Origin: Bradyrhizobium vignae
GTDB lineage: Bacteria; Pseudomonadota; Alphaproteobacteria; Rhizobiales; Xanthobacteraceae
NCBI RefSeq assembly: GCF_004114425.1
Contig: NZ_RDQF01000019.1
Span: 1-64,000, forward strand
Reading direction: 5' to 3'
DNA: 64,000 nt
Shown: in pieces, positions 1-8,435 of the stretch
Position numbering within the stretch: position 1 is the first letter of the stretch
Layout: every line of letters starts with the position of its first letter
Translations under genes and position numbers: made by a program
The notes under the pieces: model-generated
Database searches by the model: none
Told to the model about the DNA's origin: nothing
The model's input: the letters and a program-made list of their open reading frames with translations, nothing else

Positions 1-386
1 AGCGCATGCAAAGCCAACAGACCGGTGAGCGGACGGGGTCAAGGCCGTCAGCCGCCGCAGGCGGGGGCGCGCCAGCGCCAGCCTTGAGGCCGGCCGATCG
101 CCGGGCTACTTCGCCACAGTTGCTCTTGGCTTTCAGAGGGTGAACCGACGAAGCAAAGCTCGGGCGGAAGGCGCCGCGAGAATGCGGAGGTGTGTCCTTG
201 AAAGAAGTGTTGGCGCGCCGCGATGCTGCCGCTTGCTTCATCAGCGAACACCGGGAGCTGCGGCTCTCGTTTGAGTCGTTGCAAGGCGACCGGATTCTGC
301 TCTCCTCGGCTGCGATGCGATCTTTCTTGATCGCGGTGCACACCGCAAATTGCGGCCGAAAGCCAGCAGGTCCTGTCACTTCTGGT
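1..386. other. Stretch without a recognisable gene
   Basis: This segment lies downstream of the leftward enolase-superfamily gene. Short open frames exist on both strands, including a 97-codon frame on the minus strand at 48-341, but none gives a protein I recognise and none has a convincing start. It may be decayed coding sequence, like the stretch just upstream of the same gene. Confidence 0.4.
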
Positions 387-1511
387 CTAGATGCTGCGAT
401 AGCGCTCGATCGAGGCAAGATCGGGCACTATTCCGAGCCCGGGGTCTTCGCCCAGCTGAACGGTTCCTTCCCTCACATTGACGATCGAGCCACAGAACAG
501 ATCGCGCAGTGGGTTATCGTTGGCATCGACTTCCAGCCAGCCATCACCTCCGATACCGGCGAGAAGATGCGCGGATGCAAGCAGGCCGAGACCACCGCCG
601 AGATAGTGCGGACAAAACGTCTTTCCCGCCTCCAGGATGTCGCGAGCCAGACCGGCACAGAGGCTGAGGCCGCCCCATTTCGCAATATCGGGCTGAACCA
701 CGCCAAGCACGCCTTCCGACAGAACGTCGTTGAAGGCTTCGACGCTCGAAATGTTCTCGCCGCCGGCGATCGGCATCTTCGCCGCGGCATGCAGCCTGCG
801 CCACTCCTCGCGCGGGCGATCGGCGCGGATCGGCTCCTCCAACCAGCGCAGATCGAATTCGGCAAGCCGCGGCAGCATCTGAAGCGCCTGAGCCGTTGAC
901 CAGCCCTGATTGGCATCGCTGGCAAGCATGCCGGCGCCGACAAGTCCGCGCAGCGCGGCCAAATTGGCAAGGTCGGTCTCGATGCCGAAGCCGACCTTCA
1001 GCTTCAGCGCACGATGACCGCGCGCGAGCGCGGCCTCCGCTGTCTGTGCCGCACCGCCGGGATTGATGCCGCTGGCATAGACCCTGATCGTATCGGACTG
1101 CGCGCCCAGAAGCCGCCAGAGCGGCGAACGCTGGCGGCGTGCGGAGAGGTCCCACAGCGCGAGATCGATACCGGCGATCGCCTGCGCAAATGGTCCCGGT
1201 TCGCCGCATTGAAGGGCCAGCACCTCGGTGCCCTTGGTCAAGGTCTCGAAAGCCTGAGCGGGACTGTCGAATTTGCGACCGACAAGGCCGGGCGCAAGCA
1301 CCTCGTTGACGAGCCGGGCGCGATGCTCCGCGCCGGGCGCCGGAAAGTTGGACCAGGATTCACCCCACCCCTCGACGCCGTCTTCATCGACAGCGCGAAC
1401 AAAGACGGCGGGACGGTTGAGCATCTTGCCGAACGACGTCACAACCGGCGTCGCCAGTGGATAGCGATAGCAGAACGCCTCGATCGAGCGGATGGTGAAG
1501 CCGTCAGTCAT
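387..1511 (-). CDS. Mandelate racemase/muconate lactonizing enzyme family protein (enolase superfamily)
   Basis: The 374-residue protein has the usual length and layout of the family: an N-terminal capping domain (about 1-120) and a TIM barrel. Enolase-superfamily residues are visible: the K170-x-K172 pair in LKLKVG, metal ligands D199 (SDANQGW), E225 (WLEEP) and E252 (GGEN), then D275/K278 (QPDIAKWGG) and H302 (CPHYLGGG). Such enzymes abstract a proton alpha to a carboxylate to racemise, dehydrate or cycloisomerise acids. The presence of the K-x-K pair, a later lysine and a histidine does not fix the substrate. Neighbours suggest catabolism of small organic acids or amides. Family assignment is secure; substrate unknown. 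Confidence 0.92.
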   Translation of the reverse strand: MTDGFTIRSIEAFCYRYPLATPVVTSFGKMLNRPAVFVRAVDEDGVEGWGESWSNFPAPGAEHRARLVNEVLAPGLVGRKFDSPAQAFETLTKGTEVLALQCGEPGPFAQAIAGIDLALWDLSARRQRSPLWRLLGAQSDTIRVYASGINPGGAAQTAEAALARGHRALKLKVGFGIETDLANLAALRGLVGAGMLASDANQGWSTAQALQMLPRLAEFDLRWLEEPIRADRPREEWRRLHAAAKMPIAGGENISSVEAFNDVLSEGVLGVVQPDIAKWGGLSLCAGLARDILEAGKTFCPHYLGGGLGLLASAHLLAGIGGDGWLEVDANDNPLRDLFCGSIVNVREGTVQLGEDPGLGIVPDLASIERYRSI

Positions 1512-1614
1512 GTTGCGGATCCTGCGATCGGGGTGAAACCACGCAGAGCCACTATCTCAATAGGCGCGCGCGAAGTCACCTTCCCGCTTGATCTCAGTGA
1601 ACACCGGAAAGCGC

Positions 1615-1792
1615 GCTTTCCACGACGCGGCCTTGGCCGTGGTCAGCTTGTCGAGCCGTCCTGAAGTGGGCCGAGGAAGACATCCGCATCAATGCGGTGG
1701 CTCCCGGCGCTGTCGCCTTCCTCTGCATGCCGGCGTCGCAATATGCGACCGGCACGGTGATCGCGGTGGACGGAGGATTCCTCGCGGCATGA
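1615..1792 (+). pseudogene. Remnant of a short-chain dehydrogenase/reductase gene
   Basis: From 1661 the frame reads LKWAEEDIRINAVAPG, the conserved SDR segment after the catalytic lysine. It then jumps directly to AVAFLCMPASQYATG and ends TVIAVDGGFLAA followed by TGA at 1790-1792, which is the standard SDR C-terminus. The roughly 30 residues normally between APG and AFL are missing. The residues before the block (AFHDAALAVVSLSS, from 1615) sit in another frame, so there is also a frameshift near 1657. No N-terminal Rossmann part remains. This is a decayed gene end, not a functional gene. Confidence 0.75.
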
Positions 1793-1809
1793 ACCGCGGC
1801 CGCATCGAT

Positions 1810-1962
1810 ATGGCAACGCCTTACTTGCGGGAAATCCTGCGCTTCATCGGCATCAGCAATGTCCGCTTCGTGCTGATCGGTCCAACCGCCGGACCGCAGC
1901 AGCCGATCGACGCTGCCCGTGAAAGGACCCATCGACGCCTCGCTGCATTGGCCGCGAGCTTC
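1810..1962 (+). pseudogene. C-terminal remnant of an FMN-dependent NADH-azoreductase (AzoR/AcpD)
   Basis: The frame reads ATPYLREILRFIGISNVRFV followed by a Gly-Pro and an Ala/Arg-rich helix. This closely follows the C-terminal block of AzoR proteins (a SPYL..FLGFIGI.DV.FV pattern). Only about 50 of the usual 200 residues are present, and the frame runs on into unrelated sequence. There is no flavodoxin-like N-terminus upstream. It sits 18 bases after the SDR remnant, so this gap between two intact leftward genes is a small gene graveyard. Identification is from memory of the family motif. Confidence 0.65.
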
Positions 1963-1995
1963 TGGATGTCCGCTTTGGCGGCAGGTCGAGCCGGA

Positions 1996-3405
1996 TCAGA
2001 TCAGGCTCGACTTGCCCCGGCTCAGCACTTGGCCTGCACCTTTGGCACCGACGATCCGCCCCTTGGTGAAGACCACCTCTCCGCGGGCGATCGTCGTCAC
2101 CGGCCATCCTGTGACCTCGAACCCTTCCCAGGGCGTGTAGTCCGAGCCGTGATGCAAATCGGTCTGCCGGATGGGCTTCTTCAATTTGGGATCCCAGAGA
2201 ACGATATCGGCATCAAAGCCGACACCGATCGAGCCCTTGCGCGGATAAAGACCATAGATCCTTGCATGGTTGGTCGCGGTCAGCTCGACGAACTTCTGCA
2301 GGGTGATGCGTCCCTTCGAGACGCCTTCTGAGAACAGGATCGGCAGCCGCGTCTCGACACCGGGGATGCCATTCGGCACCCAGCGGAACGAGGTGCGGGC
2401 GTTCGGCGTCTGCTTGCCCTTGGGATCGTCGTAGCGGAACGGGCAATGGTCGGACGAGAAGGTCTGGAACACACCCGACGTGATGCCTTCCCAGATCGCT
2501 TGCTGGCTCTCGACATCGCGCGGCGGCGGCGAGCAGACATATTTCGCGCCCGTGATCTCCATGTTGAGGCCCTTCATGTCGTCGGCCGTCAGCGTGATGT
2601 ATTGCGGGCAGGTCTCTGCATGCACCGGCAAGCCGCGCTGCTGCGCCCAGCGCACCTGCTCCATCGCCTCGCGACCGGAGACGTGCACGATCATGATGGG
2701 GACGCCAATCACCTCGGCATGGCTGATGGCGCGGTGCGTCGCCTCGCGCTCGACCGCCTGGGGCCGCGAGGTACCGTGATAGTACGGCGCGATATGGCCC
2801 TCGCGCTCCAGCTTGCTGGTGAGGAAGCGGATGGCGTCATAGCCCTCGCAATGGACCATGACCAGCGCCTCCTCGCGGCGCGCGACCTCGAACACCTCGA
2901 GCAGCTGCTTGTCGCTGAGCACGAGGTCGTCATAGGTCATGAACACCTTGAAGGAGGTGTAGCCGTCCTTGACCAGGGCCGGCAGCTCCTGCCCGAGCAC
3001 GACCGCGGTCGGGTCGGAGATGATGAGGTGGAACGCGGTATCGATATAGCATTCGCCTTCGGCGAGCTTGCGATAGTTCTCGACACAGGTTCGCAGCGAG
3101 GTCCCCTTCTCCTGCAGCGCGAAGGGCAGCACCATGGTGTTGCCGCCGGCAGCCGCCGCGCGTGTCGCCGAGGCAAAATCATCGGCCATCACCACGTCGG
3201 GGCCCGAGGGCTGGGAGATGTGGACGTGGCTGTCGATGCCCCCCGGCAGCGCCAGCAGGCCGGTCGCGTCGATCTCCTGCGCCGCGCCCTCGAGATGATC
3301 GGCGATGCTGACGATTCGGCCGTCGCGAATGCCGATATCGGCGCGGAACTCGTCGCTGGCCGTCACGATGGTGCCGCCCCGAATGGCGAGATCGAGCTGG
3401 GTCAC
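1996..3405 (-). CDS. hydA: Dihydropyrimidinase/D-hydantoinase
   Basis: A 469-residue cyclic amidohydrolase of normal family length that opens dihydropyrimidine or 5-substituted hydantoin rings to N-carbamoyl amino acids in the cytoplasm. The binuclear metal set is complete: H60-x-H62 (GGIDSHVHISQP), carboxylated K153 (SFKVFMTYD), H185 (MVHCEGYD), H241 (IVHVSGRE) and D319 (SSDHCPF). The GTG at 3405 is chosen because GGAGG lies five bases upstream. A GTG at 3420 overlapping the previous stop is the alternative. It is the last gene of a leftward operon with an ABC transporter. No N-carbamoyl-amino-acid amidohydrolase is adjacent; the nearby amidases are not obvious substitutes. Confidence 0.93.
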   Translation of the reverse strand: MTQLDLAIRGGTIVTASDEFRADIGIRDGRIVSIADHLEGAAQEIDATGLLALPGGIDSHVHISQPSGPDVVMADDFASATRAAAAGGNTMVLPFALQEKGTSLRTCVENYRKLAEGECYIDTAFHLIISDPTAVVLGQELPALVKDGYTSFKVFMTYDDLVLSDKQLLEVFEVARREEALVMVHCEGYDAIRFLTSKLEREGHIAPYYHGTSRPQAVEREATHRAISHAEVIGVPIMIVHVSGREAMEQVRWAQQRGLPVHAETCPQYITLTADDMKGLNMEITGAKYVCSPPPRDVESQQAIWEGITSGVFQTFSSDHCPFRYDDPKGKQTPNARTSFRWVPNGIPGVETRLPILFSEGVSKGRITLQKFVELTATNHARIYGLYPRKGSIGVGFDADIVLWDPKLKKPIRQTDLHHGSDYTPWEGFEVTGWPVTTIARGEVVFTKGRIVGAKGAGQVLSRGKSSLI

Positions 3406-3416
3406 GTGCGCCTCCG

Positions 3417-4148
3417 TCACTTGATGGCCGCGGATGTCTGGAATATGCGGCCCCACCCCGCAAGGGCCCTGATGTCGCCGCAGGCGAGACCGAGGGTCCG
3501 CCACAGCGTGACCGCGACCGAGTCGAGCACAGCGACGTCCAATTCCCGTTCGAGCGAGGCCGCAAGCGCCGCAGCGTCGAGATTGGTGCAGAGGATGACG
3601 ATCGCATCTGCTCCCTCCGCCGCCACGGCGCGAATCATGTCCGCAATGGTCGCCGGCGCGACCTCTCCAAAGGAGAAATTGTCGCGCAGGCCGAGGTGCC
3701 GCTCGGCGTGCGGGGCGATCCCCTCCTCGGCCCAGACGTCGGCGATCCGCCGCTGCACATCGTCCGTATAGGGCGAGACCAGGCCGACGCGCTTGGCGCC
3801 GAGCGAGCGGGCGGCATCGATGCAGGCGAGCGTCGACGTTGTTGCCGGGACGCCCGCGCGCGCCGTGATCGCCTCGCACAGGCTCCGGTCGCGGCCGATA
3901 CCGAGCCAGCTTGCGGAGGTGCCATTCCAGGCAATCGCGTCGACCTTGGCATCGGTCAGCAGGTCCGCGGCCGGCAGCATCACCGAGGCATCGAACTGGC
4001 TCAGCGCGGCGGCGTCGAGCGCAATCTCGGTGACGCGAAAGCGCGAGAAATGTGCGGTGACATCAGCCACGCCATGCAGCATGGCGCTGGTGACGGGCTC
4101 CAGCACCGAGTTGGAGGATGGCGTGATCATGCCGAGACGCTTGCGCAT
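3417..4148 (-). CDS. Asp/Glu racemase-superfamily enzyme, arylmalonate decarboxylase/maleate isomerase-like
   Basis: The 243-residue protein starts RLGMITPSSNSVLEP, as in the maleate isomerase/arylmalonate decarboxylase branch. True racemases and maleate isomerase use two cysteines. Here the first position is in AWNGTSASW (residues 73-81) and has no cysteine, while the second is kept (C187 in VILCTNLD). Together with T77/S78 and Y127 (SPYTDD) this resembles the single-Cys pocket of arylmalonate decarboxylase. It lies between the transporter ATPase and dihydropyrimidinase, ending 12 bases before the chosen hydA start, so it probably acts on a related diacid or ring-opening product. The exact reaction is not known. 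Confidence 0.85.
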   Translation of the reverse strand: MRKRLGMITPSSNSVLEPVTSAMLHGVADVTAHFSRFRVTEIALDAAALSQFDASVMLPAADLLTDAKVDAIAWNGTSASWLGIGRDRSLCEAITARAGVPATTSTLACIDAARSLGAKRVGLVSPYTDDVQRRIADVWAEEGIAPHAERHLGLRDNFSFGEVAPATIADMIRAVAAEGADAIVILCTNLDAAALAASLERELDVAVLDSVAVTLWRTLGLACGDIRALAGWGRIFQTSAAIK

Positions 4149-4157
4149 GGCGATACC

Positions 4158-4934
4158 TTACGACGCCTGCGCAAGCCGCGTCGACTCCTCCCGGATCAAA
4201 GCCAGGATGTGGCGCTTGGCGTCGTTGAATTCGGGGCTGGTGATGTCGCGCGGGCGCGGCAGGTCGAAAGTGACGGCCTCGCGGATCCGGCCCGGCCGCC
4301 TGGTCATCACCACGATCTTGTTGCCGAGCACCAAGGCCTCGTCGACGCTATGAGTGACGAACACGATGGTGCAGCGGCGCTTCTGCCAGATCGCGACCAG
4401 CTCCTCCTGCATTTCGAGCTTGGTCTGGGCATCCAGCGCCGCGAACGGCTCGTCCATCAGGATCACGCTCGGGTTCATCAGCAGCGCGCGGGCGATGCCG
4501 ACGCGCTGGTTCATGCCGCCCGACATTTCGGAAGGATGATGATGCTCGAAGCCGCGCAGGCCGACGAGATCGATGAACTCCATGGCGCGGTCGTGGCGCT
4601 CGGCCTTGGCGACCCCCTTGAGCTTGAGATGGAAGGCGATGTTGTCGATCGCGGTCAGCCACGGCATTAGCGTCGGCTGCTGGAACACCACCCCGCGGTC
4701 CGAGCCGGGCCGCTCCACCTGCTTGCCGTCCACCAGCGCGCGGCCGCTTGTCGCCTGCTCGAAGCCCGCAATGATGTTCAGGAGTGTCGACTTGCCGCAG
4801 CCGGAGGGGCCGAGCAGGCAGACAAAATCGTTGGACTCGATGTCGAGATTGATGTTGTCCAGCGTCAAGAGGTCCCGGCCGCGGCGCTTGTCGGAGAACA
4901 TCTTGACGATGTTGCGAAGCTCGATTGCCGCCAT
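4158..4934 (-). CDS. ABC transporter ATP-binding protein (nitrate/sulfonate/taurine type)
   Basis: The 258-residue nucleotide-binding subunit has Walker A GPSGCGKST (about 42-50), a Q-loop in VVFQQPTLMPW, the signature MSGGMNQR, Walker B VILMDEPFAALD and the H-loop VTHSVDEA. The C-terminal RRPGRI.. and DLPRPRD.. segments are typical of the SsuB/TauB/NrtD branch. The ATG at 4934 shares one base with the permease stop (TGATG), so longer frames upstream were not used. It energises import by the adjacent permease and binding protein. The substrate is inferred to be a small cyclic amide or pyrimidine derivative from the co-transcribed dihydropyrimidinase. Confidence 0.92.
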   Translation of the reverse strand: MAAIELRNIVKMFSDKRRGRDLLTLDNINLDIESNDFVCLLGPSGCGKSTLLNIIAGFEQATSGRALVDGKQVERPGSDRGVVFQQPTLMPWLTAIDNIAFHLKLKGVAKAERHDRAMEFIDLVGLRGFEHHHPSEMSGGMNQRVGIARALLMNPSVILMDEPFAALDAQTKLEMQEELVAIWQKRRCTIVFVTHSVDEALVLGNKIVVMTRRPGRIREAVTFDLPRPRDITSPEFNDAKRHILALIREESTRLAQAS

Positions 4935-5785
4935 CAGCCCGCCCTTCCCTGCACGGTGGTCGTCTGCTGCCAGCGCAGCGTGCGCGCCATGATCGCCTTG
5001 AGTCCGAGGTCGGAGAGATAGCCGAGCAGGCCGATCGAGATCATCGCAGCCAGCACGATGTCGTAGCGCAGGAAGTAATAGGAATCCCACAAGACATAGC
5101 CGAGGCCGCTCTTCACCGCGACCATCTCGGCCGTGACCGTCAGCATCCAGGCCGATCCGACCGCGATGCGCAAGCCCGCAAAGATCGACGGCAGCGCCGC
5201 CGGCAGCACGATGTCGGTCAGCATCTGCCGGCTATTGGCGCCCATCATCGCGCCGGCGCGCACGAGATTGTGGTCAACGGTCTTGACGCCGTGGATGCTG
5301 TTCATCAGCACCGGAAAGAAGGCGCCGAGGAAGACGAGGAAGACCGCCGGCTTGTCGGCGATGCCGAACCAGATGATCGCCAGCGGAATCCAGGACACCG
5401 GCGGGATCGGACGCAGCATCTGCAGCGTGGGCTCCAGCGTCTTCTCGAACAGGCGCGACCAGCCGATCGCGACTCCCGCGAGGATGCCGAGCAGACTTGC
5501 CAGCGCAAAGCCGCCGAACACGCGAAACGCGCTGGCGAGCGCGTCACGCAGCCAGTGCCCCGAATAGGTCTGCGTGGTCTCGTCGAAACCGAACACCCAG
5601 TCGCCGAGCGCATGCAGCACCGCGCTCGGCGCCGGCAACAGCGCCGGCGGAAGCATGCCGCTGCGGGCAAAGGCCTCCCAGCCCGCGATCAGCAGCGCGG
5701 GTACGACGAGGCGTTCGAGCCCCTGGAATGCCCGCGTCAGCCGAAACGCCGGCCTTGCGGGCGAGACGTCAGTAACCGAGGTCAT
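4934..5785 (-). CDS. ABC transporter permease (SsuC/TauC-like)
   Basis: A 283-residue inner-membrane protein with about six hydrophobic segments. The BPD_transp_1 EAA loop is visible as VRAGAMMGANSRQMLTDIVLPAALPSIF (two stretches joined here, roughly residues 185-212). Its start overlaps the last 17 bases of the binding-protein gene and its stop overlaps the ATPase start, so the three are translationally coupled. It forms the channel for the substrate delivered by the upstream binding protein. Confidence 0.92.
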   Translation of the reverse strand: MTSVTDVSPARPAFRLTRAFQGLERLVVPALLIAGWEAFARSGMLPPALLPAPSAVLHALGDWVFGFDETTQTYSGHWLRDALASAFRVFGGFALASLLGILAGVAIGWSRLFEKTLEPTLQMLRPIPPVSWIPLAIIWFGIADKPAVFLVFLGAFFPVLMNSIHGVKTVDHNLVRAGAMMGANSRQMLTDIVLPAALPSIFAGLRIAVGSAWMLTVTAEMVAVKSGLGYVLWDSYYFLRYDIVLAAMISIGLLGYLSDLGLKAIMARTLRWQQTTTVQGRAG

Positions 5786-6773
5786 TCTTGGCCTTTCCGG
5801 TGGCCTGCTCCAGGAACGAATAATCCATGTTCTTCTCCGCTTCCGCGGAGACGTCCTTCGAGATGTATTTGAGGTCGCGCATCATCGCGGCGATCGCCAG
5901 CGTCTGCGAGCGATGGATCGCAGGATCGGGCGAAGCGTTCTTCAGCGCCTCGGTCGCCACATTCTTGTCGAGGCCGGTGAGCTTGTTGATGACCTCGACC
6001 CACGGCCCCTTGTCGGCGATCAGCTTGTTGTCGAGCTCGACCACGGCGCCGACGACGCCCTGGACGCCGGCGCGCTGGCCCGCGATCACATCCGAACGCG
6101 TGACGATCAGATTCGTGAGATTTCCCGCAGCCTGCTCATACGGCAGCACAAAATGCTTGCCGGCACCGGCGAGCCGGATCTGGGAGGCGAACGGCTCGAC
6201 CGAGCAGATCATGTCGACCTCGCCGCGCTGGAGCGCGGCGAGATGATCTGACGGATTGGGGATGTTGATGAACTGGATGTCCTTGTTGGGATCGACGCCC
6301 TGCTTGAGGAACGCGCCGCGCATGTGGATGTCCTGCGCATTGCCGCGGGACGCCGCGACCTTGAGCGGCTGACCGTCGCTCTTCGCCTTCGCAACGGTCG
6401 TCTTGAACGTCGCCCAGTCCTCAGGGGGAAGGTTCAGCTTCGCGGAGGAGAGACATTCCGAGCCGCCATTGATCTGACCTGAGACGGCGACGACGTCGAA
6501 ACCTTTGTCGAGCGCGGTGATGTAATGGAGATAGGTCACCTGCGCGACGTCGATGCTCTTCGAGACCAGGGCGGTGAGCACGTCATTGCCCGAGTTGAAG
6601 CCGGTGGCCTCGACCTCGATGCTCTTGGCGATGCCCGGGATCAGCGACATCGGCAGGCAGTGCGCGCATTTGGCGTAGCCGAGCTTGATCTTCGCCGCCT
6701 GCGCGGAGGCGAGATCGCTTCCGCCAAGCATCGCCGCCATTACCACGAGGCCCAGTCGCAAACTCGTCCGCAT
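5769..6773 (-). CDS. ABC transporter substrate-binding protein (NMT1/SsuA-like)
   Basis: The 334-residue protein begins with a clear Sec signal peptide (MRTSLRLGLVVMAAMLGG.. cut near ASA-Q, about residue 24). It continues with the two-lobed fold of the SsuA/THI5 family, including VPYEQAAGN-like and NIPNPSDHLAALQRGEVD segments. The ATG at 6773 is preceded by GGAGCAGGTG. It is the first gene of the leftward operon and faces the GntR regulator gene. One oddity is a Cys-Ala-His-Cys motif at 36-39, right after the first strand and next to the expected ligand cleft. The ligand cannot be read from sequence; context points to a hydantoin or pyrimidine compound. Confidence 0.9.
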   Translation of the reverse strand: MRTSLRLGLVVMAAMLGGSDLASAQAAKIKLGYAKCAHCLPMSLIPGIAKSIEVEATGFNSGNDVLTALVSKSIDVAQVTYLHYITALDKGFDVVAVSGQINGGSECLSSAKLNLPPEDWATFKTTVAKAKSDGQPLKVAASRGNAQDIHMRGAFLKQGVDPNKDIQFINIPNPSDHLAALQRGEVDMICSVEPFASQIRLAGAGKHFVLPYEQAAGNLTNLIVTRSDVIAGQRAGVQGVVGAVVELDNKLIADKGPWVEVINKLTGLDKNVATEALKNASPDPAIHRSQTLAIAAMMRDLKYISKDVSAEAEKNMDYSFLEQATGKAKNDLGY

Positions 6774-6972
6774 CACCTGCTCCGTTTCGAATGCGCGGGA
6801 TCTCGCGCGTCGGAAACGATCATCCGCCGCCCTTCGCCGCAAGGCAATCCAGTTTCTGCATGCTGCATACAATTTGCGCGCTATGCCATTGTTTTCAGCG
6901 AGATACGTCGATATTTTGGGCAGGCCAAAGGGCCGGAAACGGCTAAGATCCAACGTGAGAAGTGAGGCACGC
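6774..6972. promoter_or_regulatory. Divergent control region between transporter operon and GntR regulator
   Basis: This 199-base AT-richer gap separates two divergent genes and must hold both promoters. CTGCATGCTGCATACAA at 6856-6872 carries two TGCAT copies around a GCATGC core. It is the best candidate for a GntR/FCD-type operator, though it is not a perfect palindrome. Autoregulation plus control of the leftward operon by the adjacent GntR protein is the simple expectation. Confidence 0.35.
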
Positions 6973-7683
6973 GTGCAGCCAAAATCGGAAGCGTCAAAGG
7001 GACGAAAGTCGCCCAAACTCAAGCGGATGGGCCTGCATGAGCGTGCCGCGGCGCGGATGCGGACGATGATCATTCGCGGCGAGCTGCCGCCGGGTTCGCA
7101 AACCCGGGAGACGAAGCTGTCGAAGGAGCTCGGCGTGTCGCGCACCCCCTTGCGCGAGGCGATGAAGGTGCTGGCGGCTGAAGGATTGATCGAGCTTCGT
7201 CCCAACCGCAGCCCGCGCATTGCCGATATCGCAGTGGACGGCATCTCGGAATTGTTCGAGGCCCTCGCCGGCATCGAGCGGCTCGCCGCCGAGCTCGCCG
7301 CGGAGCGCGCCACCGAGCGCGACCTCGCCCGCCTGCGCACGCTTCAGACCCGCATGGAGGGTCATCACCGCAACGGCAAGCTCGACGATTATTTCACCAT
7401 CAACGGCGAGATTCACAACACCATCGTCCGCATGGCCCGCAACACGCCGCTCCGCGAAGCCCACGAGACGCTGATCTCCCGCGCCGAACGCGCGCGCTAT
7501 CTCGCGCTGGGCGCGAACAGGCGCTGGAGCAATTCGGTCGACGAACACGCGGACATCCTGGCCGCGCTGGAGGCACGCGACGGCGAAGCCGCCGGCCGCC
7601 TGCTCGGCGCCCACGTCGCGCGCACCGGCACGGCGCTGCTCGAAGTCCTCGCCGCCCCTCAGGCCAAACGGACGGCGGCATAA
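6973..7683 (+). CDS. GntR family transcriptional regulator (FCD/FadR subfamily)
   Basis: A 236-residue repressor-type protein. The N-terminal winged helix (about 20-85) contains GELPPGSQTRETKLSKELG and VSRTPLREAMKVLAAEGLIE. The all-helical FCD ligand-binding domain (about 100-225) contains the metal-ligand pattern INGEIHNTIVRMA.. and SVDEHADILAALEARD. The GTG at 6973 is chosen because GAGG lies five bases upstream and it gives normal family length; the open frame extends further upstream without family similarity. It probably senses a carboxylated intermediate and controls the divergent transporter/dihydropyrimidinase operon. Two bases separate it from the next gene. Confidence 0.9.
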   Translation: MQPKSEASKGRKSPKLKRMGLHERAAARMRTMIIRGELPPGSQTRETKLSKELGVSRTPLREAMKVLAAEGLIELRPNRSPRIADIAVDGISELFEALAGIERLAAELAAERATERDLARLRTLQTRMEGHHRNGKLDDYFTINGEIHNTIVRMARNTPLREAHETLISRAERARYLALGANRRWSNSVDEHADILAALEARDGEAAGRLLGAHVARTGTALLEVLAAPQAKRTAA

Positions 7684-7685
7684 TC

Positions 7686-8435
7686 ATGAAGCTGCTGCTG
7701 CTCAACCCGAACACCAGCACCGAGGTCACGCAGCTGATGCTGGGAGTCGGGCAGCGCGCCGCTTCCTCCGGCACCGAGCTGATCCCCTGCACCGCGACCC
7801 GCGGCGTGCCCTATATCGCCACGCGCACCGAAGCGCAGATCGGCGGCGCCATCGCGCTGGAGATGTTGGCCGAGCAGCACATGAAGGTCGATGCCGCAAT
7901 CATCGCGGCATTCGGCGATCCCGGCCTGTTCGCGGCGCGCGAGACCTTCGACATCCCCGTGATCGGCATGGCGGAAGCCGCCATGCTGACCGCCTGCATG
8001 GCCGGACGCCGCTTTGCCATCGTCACCTTCGCCCAGGCCCTGGGCCCCTGGTACGAGGAATGCGTCCGCGCCCACGGGCTGTGGGAGCGGTGCGCCGGCA
8101 TCCGCATGCTCGATACACCGTTTCAGGCGATCTCCGAGGTCGGCGCCGAGAAGGAAGACGTGTTGGTCGAACTCGCCCAGCGCGCCATCGTCGAGGACGA
8201 GGCCGATGTGCTGATCTTTGCGGGCGCGCCGCTGTCCGGCCTTGCCGAGCGCGTCGCCGACCGGATCCCTGTCCCCGTGGTCGATCAGGTCATCGCCTCC
8301 GTGAAGCAAGCCGAAGCGCTTCATGCGCTGCACCTGCGTAAGGCGAGCGCAGGTACGTTCCGCCGCCCCGCCGCGAAGCCGACCATCGGCCTTGCCGATG
8401 CGCTCGCCGCCCGGCTCGAGCATCGCGACAGCTGA
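7686..8435 (+). CDS. Hydantoin racemase-like (Asp/Glu racemase superfamily) protein lacking both catalytic cysteines
   Basis: The 249-residue protein matches HyuE/allantoin racemase in layout: LLLNPNTS at the start, TRGVPYIATRTE, and the two active-site loops. Canonical enzymes have ACF.DPG in the first loop and GCAG in the second. Here they read AAFGDPG (A75) and IFAGAP (F178), so neither proton-shuttling cysteine remains. Classical two-base racemisation is therefore unlikely. It may bind ligand or do other chemistry. It is cotranscribed with the GntR gene and ends base-to-base with the convergent amidase gene. Confidence 0.85.
   Translation: MKLLLLNPNTSTEVTQLMLGVGQRAASSGTELIPCTATRGVPYIATRTEAQIGGAIALEMLAEQHMKVDAAIIAAFGDPGLFAARETFDIPVIGMAEAAMLTACMAGRRFAIVTFAQALGPWYEECVRAHGLWERCAGIRMLDTPFQAISEVGAEKEDVLVELAQRAIVEDEADVLIFAGAPLSGLAERVADRIPVPVVDQVIASVKQAEALHALHLRKASAGTFRRPAAKPTIGLADALAARLEHRDS

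Noticed and set aside
192..899. Rightward 235-codon frame over the enolase-superfamily gene
   Set aside because: It is antisense to a protein with complete family motifs and has no recognisable product.
2446..3771. Rightward 441-codon frame
   Set aside because: Antisense of dihydropyrimidinase and the decarboxylase-like gene; Arg/His-rich shadow composition.
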